Below, one piece after another: positions 35,347-45,591 of a DNA stretch of 64,000 nucleotides (the stretch's first letter is position 1; each line of letters opens with the position of its first letter). The notes under the pieces were generated by a model that was given only the letters and a program-made list of their open reading frames with translations, did no database searches and was not told the origin of the DNA. This DNA is from Actinomyces viscosus (GTDB taxonomy: Bacteria > Actinomycetota > Actinomycetes > Actinomycetales > Actinomycetaceae), in assembly GCF_900637975.1 (NCBI RefSeq), contig NZ_LR134477.1:1426001-1490000 (forward strand). The letters run 5' to 3'. The position numbers were made by a program, and so were the translations under genes.

Positions 35347-36323
35347 CACTCCCCTATCCCGTCCCCGCCGCCACGGAGGAGCCCCTCGGCTCGGTGACCC
35401 GGGTTCTCAGCCTGGTGGCGGGTGACGGGGAGGACGTCTTCACCGGCAGCTCCTTGCCGCAGCTGTCGGGTCGGGTCTATGGGGGCCAGGTGGTGGCCCA
35501 GGGCATGCTCGCAGCAGCAGCCACGGTCGAGGACGACGGCGACGGAGAGCGTCTGCCGCACTCGGTCCACGCCTTCTTCATGCGGGGCGGCCAGCCGGAC
35601 AAGCCGATCAGCTTCGCCGTCGAGCGACTGCACGATGGGAGGTCCTTCTCCCAGCGGCGCACTGCCGCCTCCCAGGAGGGCACACCGATCCTCACGATGC
35701 TCACCTCCTTCCAGGAGGAGCAGGAGGGCGCCGACATCCACGTCACCGCCCCCTCGGTCCCCCGCCCCGAGGACCTCACGAGCGCCCTGGAGATCTTCCG
35801 CACCATCGACCACCCGGTGGCTCGTTTCCTGGGGCGCACGGCGGCCTTCGACCTCAGGCACGTGGAGGGCAATCTCTACCTGCGCCCCGGCAAGGAGCGG
35901 GACAACGTGCAGCACCTGTGGATGCGCTCGCGCAGCCGCATCCCGGAGCAGACCCCTCAGACCGTGCACCGGGCACTGCTGGCCTACGTGTGCGACCAGG
36001 TGATGCTGGAGCCGGTTCTGCGAAGCCAAGGCCTGTCCTGGCGCAGTGAGGGCATGAGCCTGGCGACCCTCGACCACACCCAGTGGTTCCACCGGGACGT
36101 CGACATGGGCGACTGGCTGCTCTACGTGCAGGACTCCCCCTCCTCGCAGGGCGGCCGCGGGATGGCCCGAGCCCAGGTCTTCGACTCATCGGGCAGGCTC
36201 GTGTCGACCATCGCCCAGGAGGGCATGGTTCGCATGCCCACTGACTCCGAGCCCGACGGCGGCTCGGGCCGTTGGCGCGTCCGCATGGGCGAGGGCGACG
36301 ACGGCAGCGCGATCCCCGGCTGA
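35343..36323 (+). CDS. tesB: Acyl-CoA thioesterase II (TesB-like)
   Basis: Double hot-dog thioesterase of 326 aa. N-terminal hot dog has VYGGQVVAQGMLAA and HSVHAFFMRGGQPDKPI; the C-terminal half has LAYVCDQVML and ATLDHTQWFHRDVDMGDWLLY with the catalytic Asp and Gln region. GTG 35343 is the start: it overlaps the ptsI stop (GTGA) and has GGAGGAG 9 nt upstream. Coupling with ptsI has no obvious metabolic reason. Confidence 0.9.
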   Translation: MTLPYPVPAATEEPLGSVTRVLSLVAGDGEDVFTGSSLPQLSGRVYGGQVVAQGMLAAAATVEDDGDGERLPHSVHAFFMRGGQPDKPISFAVERLHDGRSFSQRRTAASQEGTPILTMLTSFQEEQEGADIHVTAPSVPRPEDLTSALEIFRTIDHPVARFLGRTAAFDLRHVEGNLYLRPGKERDNVQHLWMRSRSRIPEQTPQTVHRALLAYVCDQVMLEPVLRSQGLSWRSEGMSLATLDHTQWFHRDVDMGDWLLYVQDSPSSQGGRGMARAQVFDSSGRLVSTIAQEGMVRMPTDSEPDGGSGRWRVRMGEGDDGSAIPG

Positions 36324-36375
36324 CTCTCTGCACACCCATCTCCATCGTCTCAAACGATTCAAGGCGGTGATTGCT

Positions 36376-36729
36376 GTGCTACTTACCGTGCTACCGGTTC
36401 TCAACGCCATCGCGGCAGCAGTCAGCACGGCGTCGTCACTACTGGTCGTCTTCCGGCCTCACATGATGAGCAAGTCGCGAGAGGTCAGTGCCGGGGAGCG
36501 ATTCTTCGCCCAGATGTATGCGGCCCGAGCGGTTCCGCTCGGCGTCATCACCGCAGTCGCTCCGTTCACCGTCATCTCAGACATCAGTACCGTGAAGCTG
36601 ATCCTCGTAGCAGCGATGACGGTCCAGATCATCGACGTCGGCATCGGCATCCGGCGCAGAGAAACAGCGATGATCATCGGTCCGTCAATCGCGGCTGTCA
36701 TTCACGGTGCCACAGCATGGTTCACTTGA
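36376..36729 (+). CDS. Small membrane protein, unknown
   Basis: 117 aa with four hydrophobic segments (LLTVLPVLNAIAAAV, AVPLGVITAVAPFTV, LILVAAMTVQIIDVGIG, MIIGPSIAAVIHGATAWF). GTG 36376 is chosen, with AAGG about 11 nt upstream; a GTG at 36367 is too close to it. The layout resembles DUF4267-type membrane proteins but I cannot confirm the family. Lower GC than its neighbours; it marks the start of the accessory region. Confidence 0.6.
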   Translation: MLLTVLPVLNAIAAAVSTASSLLVVFRPHMMSKSREVSAGERFFAQMYAARAVPLGVITAVAPFTVISDISTVKLILVAAMTVQIIDVGIGIRRRETAMIIGPSIAAVIHGATAWFT

Positions 36730-37474
36730 GGTTCCAATCATTTCGAGTGATGATCGCCTCCTTTATCGGGCAGATATGCCCACGCGCAAAGGCTTATTCA
36801 CGGGTCTGGCCATAGGCGATCCTGCCCGCGGTGGGTACAGGGGACACCGCGTTCAAAGGGGTAACGGAGACGCCGAGTCCGTACCTTGAAGGCTCGAACC
36901 GGAGCCTGGCTCCCGAGCGCAACGCTCACGGCGGGACTCAGTGGCCAAGAGTCACCCGGAGGGCCCAGGTCATGCCGCTGTCGTGTCCACAGAAATGACA
37001 CTGGGGCCTCAGCACCTGGATTCGAGTTGACGGATCGGCGTAATTCCAACGATCGACCAGTGCCGCACCCGCCATGACCGCTTCAATGTCATTTCTGTGG
37101 ACACCAGAGTCCGCAGACCCATCGCAGTTCAAGAAAGGTAGCGGAGACTGCCATGAATAATCCTCGCAGTACCCTCGACAGCACAGCGCACCTTGGTGCA
37201 TCGCCTCGAATGATGCATTCTTCTCACAGACAATCGCCCACGCGTTCAACGCCATGGTGGTGAGCCCCGAGGTGAGAGCGTTCGCACGGTTGGCCCACAG
37301 CCAGTCGACCGAGGTCGGTCTGCTCGCGAGCAGCATCGATGACTACTTCTCCCTGTGCGACCTGCCCTCCGGGACGTTCGAGCGCGCCTTGCGGCGGGGC
37401 CAGGTGATGAGGATGCGACGTGGTTCGGGATGTGGACGTTCCGGTGGCCGCTGTTACTGCACGAGCCCGGGGTG
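36730..37474. other. Region with no intact gene, probable gene remnants
   Basis: 745 nt with only short frames. On the plus strand a stretch around 37200-37400 reads protein-like (AFNAMVVSPEVRAFARLA, then STEVGLLASSIDDYFSLC) but has no start site and changes frame near 37400, where WFGMWTFRWPLLLHEPG appears in another frame. These look like pieces of decayed genes I do not recognise. An 18-bp inverted repeat lies at 36983/37087. Confidence 0.45.
36983..37104. repeat. 18-bp perfect inverted repeat, 86-nt spacer
   Basis: GTGTCCACAGAAATGACA (36983-37000) and its exact complement (37087-37104). Both arms lie outside any good gene. It could be the ends of a small mobile remnant or a large RNA hairpin. 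Confidence 0.7.
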
Positions 37475-37935
37475 CTACTGGCCTTGATATGGGTGTACCC
37501 CACGAGGGCCGGGATCCCGTGCAGTGCGGTTGCACCTTGGCCATGAGCGTCCGAACCTCGTGGAGTAGGTGACTGGGTACGGGGCCTGCAGCTCCCTGCT
37601 CCGGCCCGTCAGGTCTGCGACAGCGTCTGCCACCACCTGGTAGCGACTGACGGGGATCTTGCCGACTTTGACCTGCCATCCTGACAGCGGAGGGGGATGG
37701 CCATGAGGATCGAGGACTGCAATTCTCCTCCAGGACGTACTGCTCCCGCAGACGACTGCGGTCAGTCCCAAGTCGCCTACGAGAGAACGCAGTCCCCGCG
37801 GAGAAAGTACGTTCCCGATCAGGGCCGGCACGCCACCCCGCGGGCTCGTCCTCCGCTGCGCATCTCAATCAGGCCGTAGCAGTCCCAAGGCGCATAGCGA
37901 GCCACAGACTCTGAGGTGATTTCAAGGCGTCCCAT
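37475..37935 (-). pseudogene. Broken gene of unknown function, coupled to the M23 peptidase gene
   Basis: ATG 37935 overlaps the M23 stop (TGATG). The first frame (MGRLEITSESVARYAPWDCY, 38 aa) stops at 37819; the neighbouring frame continues from about 37835 (PALIGNVLSPRGLRSLVGDL, then PLSGWQVKVGKIPVSRYQVV) to 37475. One extra G near 37835 would join them to about 150 aa. I do not recognise the family. Since it is coupled to a peptidase gene that is itself out of frame, both may be silent together. Confidence 0.5.
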
Positions 37936-38641
37936 CAGAGCCGGACGATGATAGTCCCCTGCTCAGGGCAGGTCCGCTCGTGCAACAACGACGGGCCAGT
38001 TTGCCCCGGGCTGCGTTGTTGAAACTCGTCGAAGCGGAGCGGCACGCCCCTTGCGGCACGGGGATCAAGGCTGTCCATCGCCTGAATATGGAGCTGGGGC
38101 TGCGTGGAGTTCCCAGAGTTGCCGCACCTGCCGATCTGGTCACCAGCACGCACTCGGTCACCGGATGTCACCTGGGGGGAACCTCGCTGAAGGTGCACGA
38201 GTCCAATGTAATGAGCACTTTCTGCGGCCTGGATGATGACGTGGTTTCCCAGGATGGCGGCCAGTCCCTGCCGAATTCGCCGGGGCTGGCTCAGCCCGTA
38301 CGGGATGAGCGTGAGCAACGAGCGACGTGCCTCGTGATCGGGTTCGCCGTCGTGGACGGACACCACCGTTCCCGCCACGGGCGAGTACAGAGGGCGGCCA
38401 AAGGCGTAGAAGAGCTCCGGTGGCTCGGTGGCGAAGACCGTGCGCAGGCTGCGCGTGGGGGCGGTGCGTCCTTCATCGTCAACGGCGACGAAGTCGAAGG
38501 CGTAGGTGGTGCCGAACAGGTTGGTCCCATGGCTCGGGACGCGGCGTGTGGGGCTGACCTCGGTCAGCCACCCCCCCCATCGAACGGGAGCCTCCCTATG
38601 ACGCCGCCTTCGGGAATGAGATCTGGTGTCTTCCCACTCAT
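37935..38641 (-). pseudogene. M23-family metallopeptidase, frame broken at a G8 tract (possible phase variation)
   Basis: Start ATG 38641 has a strong ribosome site (GGGAGG) and reads MSGKTPDLIPEGGVIGRLPF up to DGGGG then stop. The peptidase continues in another frame as WLTEVSPTRRVPSHGTNLFG. The G run (minus strand of 38571-38578) is 8; 6 or 9 would make one frame of about 234 aa. Zinc and catalytic residues of the LytM domain are visible in the continued part: SHGTN, TTYAFDFVAVDD, GLVHLQRGS and QLHIQAMDS. There is no signal peptide, so it belongs to the small cytoplasmic-looking M23 group. With six G the spacing PFDGGWL equals that of relatives as I recall them (PFDGRWL). Confidence 0.75.
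38571..38578. repeat. C8/G8 homopolymer at the frame break of the M23 peptidase gene
   Basis: Eight cytosines on the plus strand, 21 codons into the gene. Length 6 or 9 restores the frame. Confidence 0.75.
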
Positions 38642-38728
38642 CGCGACACCTCCCAACAGGCGCTCTAAGTACGGTCAATGTTGCCAGGCAAGACGAGTGA
38701 GACGCAATCAGGGGCGTTTATTATGACA

Positions 38729-38767
38729 GTGGCGTCAGCCAACACCTTCGGTGTTGGCTGACGCCAC
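38729..38767. terminator. Stem-loop between the I36-like gene and the M23 gene
   Basis: Perfect 18-bp stem (38729-38746 with 38750-38767) and loop TTC. It terminates the secreted-protein gene on the minus strand. Confidence 0.75.
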
Positions 38768-38795
38768 CGCTTGTAACGCTCCCCATCATTTCACG

Positions 38796-39251
38796 CTACA
38801 CAGCACACGCCTTGTCCCTGCACACACCTGGATAGATGAACGCATGCGATGTGTTCTCGTTCTTGAGGCCAGGACGGAGGTTCACCGGCTCACCATCAGG
38901 AATCGTTTGACTAGGCCCTGAGTAGTAAGAGTTGTAGTAAATAGTCACCGGTACGCCTGACCTGTTCCAGACCGAGGCCACGTTGTTCTTCACGCACTTC
39001 CCTCGCCCATTGCCGGTCCCCTTGAACTCATAGCAGTTGGGCTGACTGGCCCCATGGCTGGGAATGGATCCAGCGAAGTCGGAAACTGACCCTTCCCCGT
39101 TGCTGTTGTAGTAGATGCAGACCTCCCCGGCGTCACAGACACCGTCCCTCTCAGCGGCGCTTGCCGCCGAGGTCGGAACCAGGAGTGCGCCAGCGGCAAG
39201 CAGGAGAAGCGAGCCGGCACTTGCGATGCGGCGAAGCATTGTCGTACCCAT
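38796..39251 (-). CDS. Secreted protein, peptidase inhibitor I36-like
   Basis: 151-aa exported protein. Signal peptide MGTTMLRRIASAGSLLLLAA is followed by cleavage near SAASAA. The mature part has EVCIYYNSNGEGSVSDF, SVWNRSGVPVTIYYNSYYSG and four cysteines, a gamma-crystallin-like pattern typical of the I36 (SMI) inhibitor family of actinomycetes. ATG 39251 is chosen with AAAGGA about 9 nt upstream. Low GC relative to the region suggests transfer. Inhibitor activity is inferred only. Confidence 0.68.
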   Translation of the reverse strand: MGTTMLRRIASAGSLLLLAAGALLVPTSAASAAERDGVCDAGEVCIYYNSNGEGSVSDFAGSIPSHGASQPNCYEFKGTGNGRGKCVKNNVASVWNRSGVPVTIYYNSYYSGPSQTIPDGEPVNLRPGLKNENTSHAFIYPGVCRDKACAV

Positions 39252-39362
39252 GATGATTGTCCTTTCAAAGTGGCGGAGTAATCGAGGCGGCATCCTGACC
39301 ACACGAGGTCACCACCTGAAATAACCATAAAATCCACCTTGCGAAACTCATCAGAGCGGTCG

Positions 39363-39370
39363 CCCCCCCC
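39363..39370. repeat. C8 homopolymer upstream of the I36-like gene
   Basis: Eight cytosines, about 112 nt before the start of the secreted-protein gene and outside coding sequence. If it lies in the promoter, slippage could change spacing. Confidence 0.5.
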
Positions 39371-39459
39371 TTGACGACCTTCTCCCCAATCCATACGATG
39401 AGGCTTTTTACCGGTAAGCCACTTCGCCTCCCAGGCCGTCAGACTCCCTATCGGGACGG

Positions 39460-40044
39460 TTACCAGCGCGCTTGTCGTCCCAGCTTCTGAGCGTAGCGAA
39501 AGGAGACGTACGCCAGGAGCAGGCAGATGACCAGCGTACCGATGGAGGCGCCGACGTCACCCTCGGTGAAGATCCTCGACACCCCGGTGATCGCGGTCCC
39601 CAGCATCATGATCGCGATAACGTACCAGGTCATGGGGTGACGCCAGAAGGATCGCCTCGCCGGCACTGCGGGAGCCGGCATCGGCGCGAGCGGAGCGGGA
39701 GCAGCCATGAGCGGAGCCGAGGCCGGACGGACTCCTGCAAGATTCTCACCCCAGGCGTTGACCGGGATAGCAGAACCGTCGGGCCGAAGAACCAGGAGTC
39801 CGATACCGCACTCCTCAGCAAAACGCATCGCCTCGCCGGAGAATCCTGCGACGGAGAAGGCGATCCTATAGCATCCCGGCCTCATCTGAGAATCATCCAC
39901 CAGTCGCTTCAGGTCTTCCGCAGTGGCAACAGAAGGGGAGATTCTCACCTGGGCGACAGCGCGAGAGGCGACCACGTGGACGCCGGTATCCACCATCCGA
40001 TCCATGGCCGCAGCATCGGGAAATCCGTGACGTCGCATCCACAT
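39460..40044 (-). CDS. Mrr-like restriction-endonuclease-fold membrane protein, probably degenerate
   Basis: 194 aa. The N-terminal half resembles Mrr-type domains in which a D-x-GVDV strand and a QxK motif form the active site. Here these read DTGVHVVAS and AVAQVRI, so the Asp and Lys positions appear changed. A proline/alanine linker (APAPLAPMPAPAVPARRSF) leads to two C-terminal membrane helices. No ribosome site precedes the ATG, and an in-frame TAG lies five codons upstream (TAVAMWMRRHGF), so the N-terminus may be lost. It may be a remnant or a non-nuclease sensor. Confidence 0.55.
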   Translation of the reverse strand: MWMRRHGFPDAAAMDRMVDTGVHVVASRAVAQVRISPSVATAEDLKRLVDDSQMRPGCYRIAFSVAGFSGEAMRFAEECGIGLLVLRPDGSAIPVNAWGENLAGVRPASAPLMAAPAPLAPMPAPAVPARRSFWRHPMTWYVIAIMMLGTAITGVSRIFTEGDVGASIGTLVICLLLAYVSFRYAQKLGRQARW

Positions 40045-40194
40045 GGCGACGGCGGTCTACGCCAGGCCACCAGATCCACTCATACTCATCTTCGCCTTCT
40101 TGTCTATTCATCATCAGCCGGCTACCCAGGCATGTCGTCGGCGAAGACGAGTATAGGTCCACTCATTTCCTCCCCATCCCCGATCTTCATTACA

Positions 40195-40238
40195 GAAATG
40201 CCATTCTTTCAGCCGGCTGGCTGAAAGAATGGCATTTC
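40195..40238 (-). terminator. Terminator of ettA
   Basis: Perfect 20-bp stem (40195-40214 with 40219-40238), loop GGCT. It starts 41 nt after the ettA stop and is unusually AT-rich for this genome. Confidence 0.75.
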
Positions 40239-40278
40239 CTGATGAGGCGATCGATCGAGCAGGTCGATCGCCCAGCGC

Positions 40279-41961
<1,683 letters not shown>

Positions 41962-42876
41962 TGCTCGTCTGCGCCTTTCGTCAGGGTGTGAGCGGAGGTT
42001 CTGCGCGACGACGGCGACCGGTCGGTCCCGTCCGTGCGCACCGTGGCCAAGCCTAAGGGAGCCCCTGCGCCATGGCGACGACGGCGGAGGTGAGACGGTG
42101 CACGCGATGGCTCGGCTCAGGTCCCTGGCAAGGATGATGCCGGTATCCGCCGACGACGGCGATGGACCACGAGAATGAGAAGACCGACCGCGGCCCAGAG
42201 CAGGCCCTGGAGGATCCACGTCACCGATCCACCGGGCAGGTGCAGAGAGCCCGAGACATAGTAGGTCACCACATGAAATCCTCCGTGCACGCCGATCGCG
42301 GCCCAGGTCGATCCCGAGATGAACCGAACGATCACCGCGGTTATCGCGAACCCGCAGGGCAGGGCGAGATACGTGATGTGCTCCAGCAGGTTCTGCTGGC
42401 CTCCCTGAGAGAAGAGGTGGAGGGCGGTGAATCCCAGAACGCTCGCAACCGCCGCGAACCGCCTCGCACCCAGTGAGGTGAAGAGTCAGCCCCTCCAGAT
42501 GATCTCCTCGGGAATACCCTGGAGAAGGAACGCTATGGAGAGGGACTCCACGGCGACGAGCCACGCCGGCCCCGTGGACACGGACTGTTCGCCACCAGCA
42601 GCACCGAGCACCTGGACGATGCCGGCCGCTGCGAGATCCACGACGAGCGCGGCCAGAACCATCCCGGCCAACCAGAGCATGGCGCGGCCGTTGATCTCCA
42701 GGCCCAACCTGACGCGACGGCCCCGATCCAGTGTGCGGCGCAGGAGACCGCACAGGACAAGAGCGAGCAGCGTGGCCGACCCGTGTATCAGCAGCACGCA
42801 AGCACTCACCTCAATGGACTCCAACACGCCATCAGTATTCTCGTGGGTCAGACCAAAAGCCTGAATATGGCGGTCT

Positions 42877-43947
42877 TTAATCAAGCTTTTCTTGGGTTGG
42901 TGTGATGGGTAGGTGCTCGAAGTCGTAGTCGAAGGTGCGGCTGGTGATGTAGCTGGTGAATGCGGTGTAGGTTTCCTCGGGGTTGTCTCGTTGTATGTTT
43001 GAGATGTTCTTCTTGGCGGTGTTCCAGACGTGCTCTATTGGGTTGTGGTCGGGCGCGTAAGGAGGTAGGTAGATCGGCCTGACGCGCTCCAGGGCCTGGC
43101 CGGGCTCATACAGGTCAGTGACCGCCTTGGCGTGGTGGAAGCCGGCGTTGTCAAGAACAACAGCGATCTTGTCGTTTGCCGTCTCGCGTACCAGACGGGC
43201 CAGGGCCAGGGTGACCTGCTCGGCGTTCTGGTTGCCCTCGATGGGGTAGACGCGCACCTGCTTGCTGGTCAGGCTCAGGGCGCCGAAGAAAGACTGGGCC
43301 GAGCGTTCTCGGTCGACATAGATCTTGGTCCGACGGCCGGTGGGCAGCCACATACGCCGGGTGACGGCCTCGTGCTCGACGCGCACCTCGTCGACGGTGT
43401 AGACCTCCCAGCCCCGGGCCAGCAGGTCGGCGACCTCCTGACGGACCTGGTCCATTCGCTCGGTGACGGCGGCCTCGTCGCGGCGCTTGTCGAAGGGGTC
43501 GGGCAGCTTGAAGCTCATCCCCACGAAGCGCAGGAGCAGCTGGTAGGAGGAGTCTGAGGCGTACTCCACGCCGAACTTGATCCGCACCACGTCACGCAGG
43601 GCCGGTACGTCCCAGAAGTCCGCCCTGATCCCGCTCTGGGCCGGTGGCCTACTCAGGATCCGCTTGAGCTGCTCCTTGTGGGCGCGGGTGAGCTTGGCGG
43701 CGTTCTCGTTGCCGGCGTGCCCAGTGACAACCGAGTGCAACCTGGAGCACCGCCAGCGGCGCAGCCAGTTGCTCACCGTCCTGCGGCTGCGGCCGACCAT
43801 CTCAGCGATAACACCCGTGCCGACACCACGAGAGGCATACAAAATGGCCTCAGCCTTTAAACGCACCAGGACGAACGAGTCACCGCGTTTCTTCCACGCC
43901 AGAAGAACATCCCGCTCCTCCGCAGTCACATCAACAACCACACACAC
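42877..43947 (-). CDS. IS630-family transposase
   Basis: DDE transposase of 356 aa. The N-terminal helix-turn-helix has VIAEMVGRSRRTVSNWLRRW. The catalytic triad is seen in YTVDEVRVEHE, VVLDNAGFHHA and PDHNPIEHVW (D, D, E). The frame is intact, so the element may still be active. The TAA stop is completed at the junction: the element ends in GAT, and the stop uses the TA of the target duplication plus a flanking A. Confidence 0.92.
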   Translation of the reverse strand: MCVVVDVTAEERDVLLAWKKRGDSFVLVRLKAEAILYASRGVGTGVIAEMVGRSRRTVSNWLRRWRCSRLHSVVTGHAGNENAAKLTRAHKEQLKRILSRPPAQSGIRADFWDVPALRDVVRIKFGVEYASDSSYQLLLRFVGMSFKLPDPFDKRRDEAAVTERMDQVRQEVADLLARGWEVYTVDEVRVEHEAVTRRMWLPTGRRTKIYVDRERSAQSFFGALSLTSKQVRVYPIEGNQNAEQVTLALARLVRETANDKIAVVLDNAGFHHAKAVTDLYEPGQALERVRPIYLPPYAPDHNPIEHVWNTAKKNISNIQRDNPEETYTAFTSYITSRTFDYDFEHLPITPTQEKLD

Positions 43948-44006
43948 ATTCTATATCGATACCCCCAAAACCACCCGACAACACAACCCCAGAAGGAAAC
44001 TTTGTT
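42880..44006 (-). mobile_element. IS630-family insertion sequence
   Basis: A 1,127-bp element flanked by TA duplications (42878-42879 and 44007-44008). Imperfect terminal inverted repeats start ATCAAGCTTTTC on one end and AACAAAGTTTCC on the other, both followed by GGGTTG-like bases. It carries a single intact transposase. It sits within the CPBP protease gene. Confidence 0.85.
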
Positions 44007-44293
44007 TAATGCCGGCCATAGCAGGAATCCGCCTCAGTAATGCCGGCGTGAGCGCGCATGCGAACATCACCACAATCGCAATCGCAACACGCAGGAGCTT
44101 GCCACCTAGTAATAGTCGACCATGTCGATCCGATCGACACCCATCGAGATTCGAGGACTCGAGATAGGATAATGCTGACGAGGCCTGCACTGACCGAGGT
44201 TTTCCGTGTGATGCGCTCATGAAATTCACGGTACGCCCACCGTATAACGCCCTCAATCACAGACGGTAAGAACCAGGGACCGCCGGAGAAGAA

Positions 44294-44325
44294 ATCGGGG
44301 ATCCCCCTCCGGGGGGATCCCCGAT
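44294..44325 (-). terminator. Terminator of prfB
   Basis: 14-bp perfect stem (44294-44307 with 44312-44325) and 4-nt loop, followed on the minus strand by TTTCTTC. It lies 41 nt after the prfB stop. Confidence 0.75.
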
Positions 44326-44366
44326 AATGGCAACGCCTCTGAAGAGCCTTCGGAGAATCGCCTCGC

Positions 44367-45488
44367 TCAGTCCTCGGCGGTCTCCTGCTGCTTGCGCCAG
44401 CGGATACCGGCGTCGATGAAACCGTCGATATCGCCGTCGAAGACGGAATCAGGGTTGCCGACCTCGAAGTTGGTCCGCAGGTCCTTGACCATCTGGTAGG
44501 GGTTGAGGACGTAGGAGCGCATCTGGTCGCCCCAGGAGGCCTTGACGTCCCCGGCGAGCTCCTTCTTCTTGGCGTCCTCCTCCTGCTGCTTGAGCAGGAG
44601 CAGTCGCGACTGGAGGACGCGCATGGCGGCGGCGCGGTTCTGGATCTGGGACTTCTCGTCCTGCATGGAGACCACCAGGCCCGTGGGCAGGTGGGTGATG
44701 CGCACGGCGGAGTCGGTGGTGTTGACGCTCTGGCCACCGGGGCCCGAGGAGCGGAAGACGTCGATGCGGATGTCCGTCTCGGGGATGTCGATGTGGTCGG
44801 TGGACTCGATGAGCGGGATGACCTCGACGGCGGCGAAGGAGGTCTGGCGCCGGCCCTGGTTGTCGAAGGGGCTGATGCGTACCAGGCGGTGCGTACCGCC
44901 CTCGACGCTCAGGGTCCCGTAGGCGTAGGGGGCGTGGACCTCGAAGGTGACCGACTTCAGTCCCGCCTCCTCTGCGTAGGAGGTGTTGAGGACCTTGACA
45001 GGGTACTCGTGGCGCTCGGCCCAGCGGGTGTACATGCGCAGCAGCATCTCGGCGAAGTCGGCGGCGTCCACGCCGCCTGCCCCGGAGCGGATCGTGACGA
45101 CGGCGTCGCGCGGGTCGTACTCGCCGCTCAGCAGCGTGCGGATCTCCAGGTCGGAGAGGTCCTTGCTGATGGCGGTCAGGTCCGACTCGGCCTCGGCGAG
45201 GATCTCGGCGGCGTCGTCGCCCTCCTCCTCGCCGGCGAGCTCGACCATGGCCTCGAGGTCCTCGATGCGCTCCCCCAGGCTCTCGACCCGCTTGAGGTCG
45301 GCCTGGGCGTGGGACAGGGCGGAGGTGACCACCTGGGCGGAGTCGGGGTCGTCCCACAGGTCGGGGGCGGAGGCCTGCTCGGAGAGCTCGGCGATGCGGG
45401 CGCGCAGGGCCTCAGGGTCGGTCACCGCGGCGATGGAGGCGTAGGTGTGTCGGAGTCGTTCGATCTCGGCGGAGAAGTCAGTGGCCAC
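44367..45488 (-). CDS. prfB: Peptide chain release factor 2
   Basis: Recognises UGA and UAA stop codons; 373 aa. The GGQ hydrolysis motif is in [14 protein letters not shown], and the stop-codon-reading tripeptide SPF is in [14 protein letters not shown]. The reading frame is continuous, so the programmed +1 frameshift found near codon 26 of many prfB genes is absent. GTG 45488 ([12 protein letters not shown]) is chosen by family N-terminus although the ribosome site is weak. Confidence 0.94.
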   Translation of the reverse strand: MATDFSAEIERLRHTYASIAAVTDPEALRARIAELSEQASAPDLWDDPDSAQVVTSALSHAQADLKRVESLGERIEDLEAMVELAGEEEGDDAAEILAEAESDLTAISKDLSDLEIRTLLSGEYDPRDAVVTIRSGAGGVDAADFAEMLLRMYTRWAERHEYPVKVLNTSYAEEAGLKSVTFEVHAPYAYGTLSVEGGTHRLVRISPFDNQGRRQTSFAAVEVIPLIESTDHIDIPETDIRIDVFRSSGPGGQSVNTTDSAVRITHLPTGLVVSMQDEKSQIQNRAAAMRVLQSRLLLLKQQEEDAKKKELAGDVKASWGDQMRSYVLNPYQMVKDLRTNFEVGNPDSVFDGDIDGFIDAGIRWRKQQETAED

Positions 45489-45591
45489 GAAGGGGAGTCT
45501 ACGGCAGAACGTACCGGGGGCGCCGTCGGGGCGGATCCGGCCCGTCGGTCCTGCGATCTCCACGAGGTCCCGGGGCACTCGCCGTCGAGCC

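Larger units (their letters stand above)
42117..44220 (-). pseudogene. CPBP-family intramembrane protease, broken by IS630 and by an in-frame stop
   Basis: The gene has three parts on the minus strand. The N-terminal part is 44220-44007 (MSASHGKPRSVQ to PAMAGIK), the middle 42879-42486 (DRHIQAFGLTHENTDG to PEEIIWRG) and the C-terminal part 42485-42117 (LFTSLGARRFAAV to SSLPGT). Removing the IS and one TA restores MAGIKDRHIQAFG without a gap. TGA at 42488-42486 follows the catalytic EExxxRG motif, where relatives usually have an aromatic residue, so it probably arose from TGG. The later His motif (GVHGGFHVVTY) is intact. The intact protein would have about 7 membrane helices. CPBP proteases act in bacteriocin immunity or protein processing. 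Confidence 0.8.

Noticed and set aside
42117..42335. Separate 72-aa membrane protein
   Set aside because: It is in the same frame as the CPBP gene upstream and continues it after the TGA, so it is the C-terminal part of that pseudogene.
44367..45488. Programmed frameshift in prfB
   Set aside because: The frame is continuous from start to stop; no internal UGA near codon 26.
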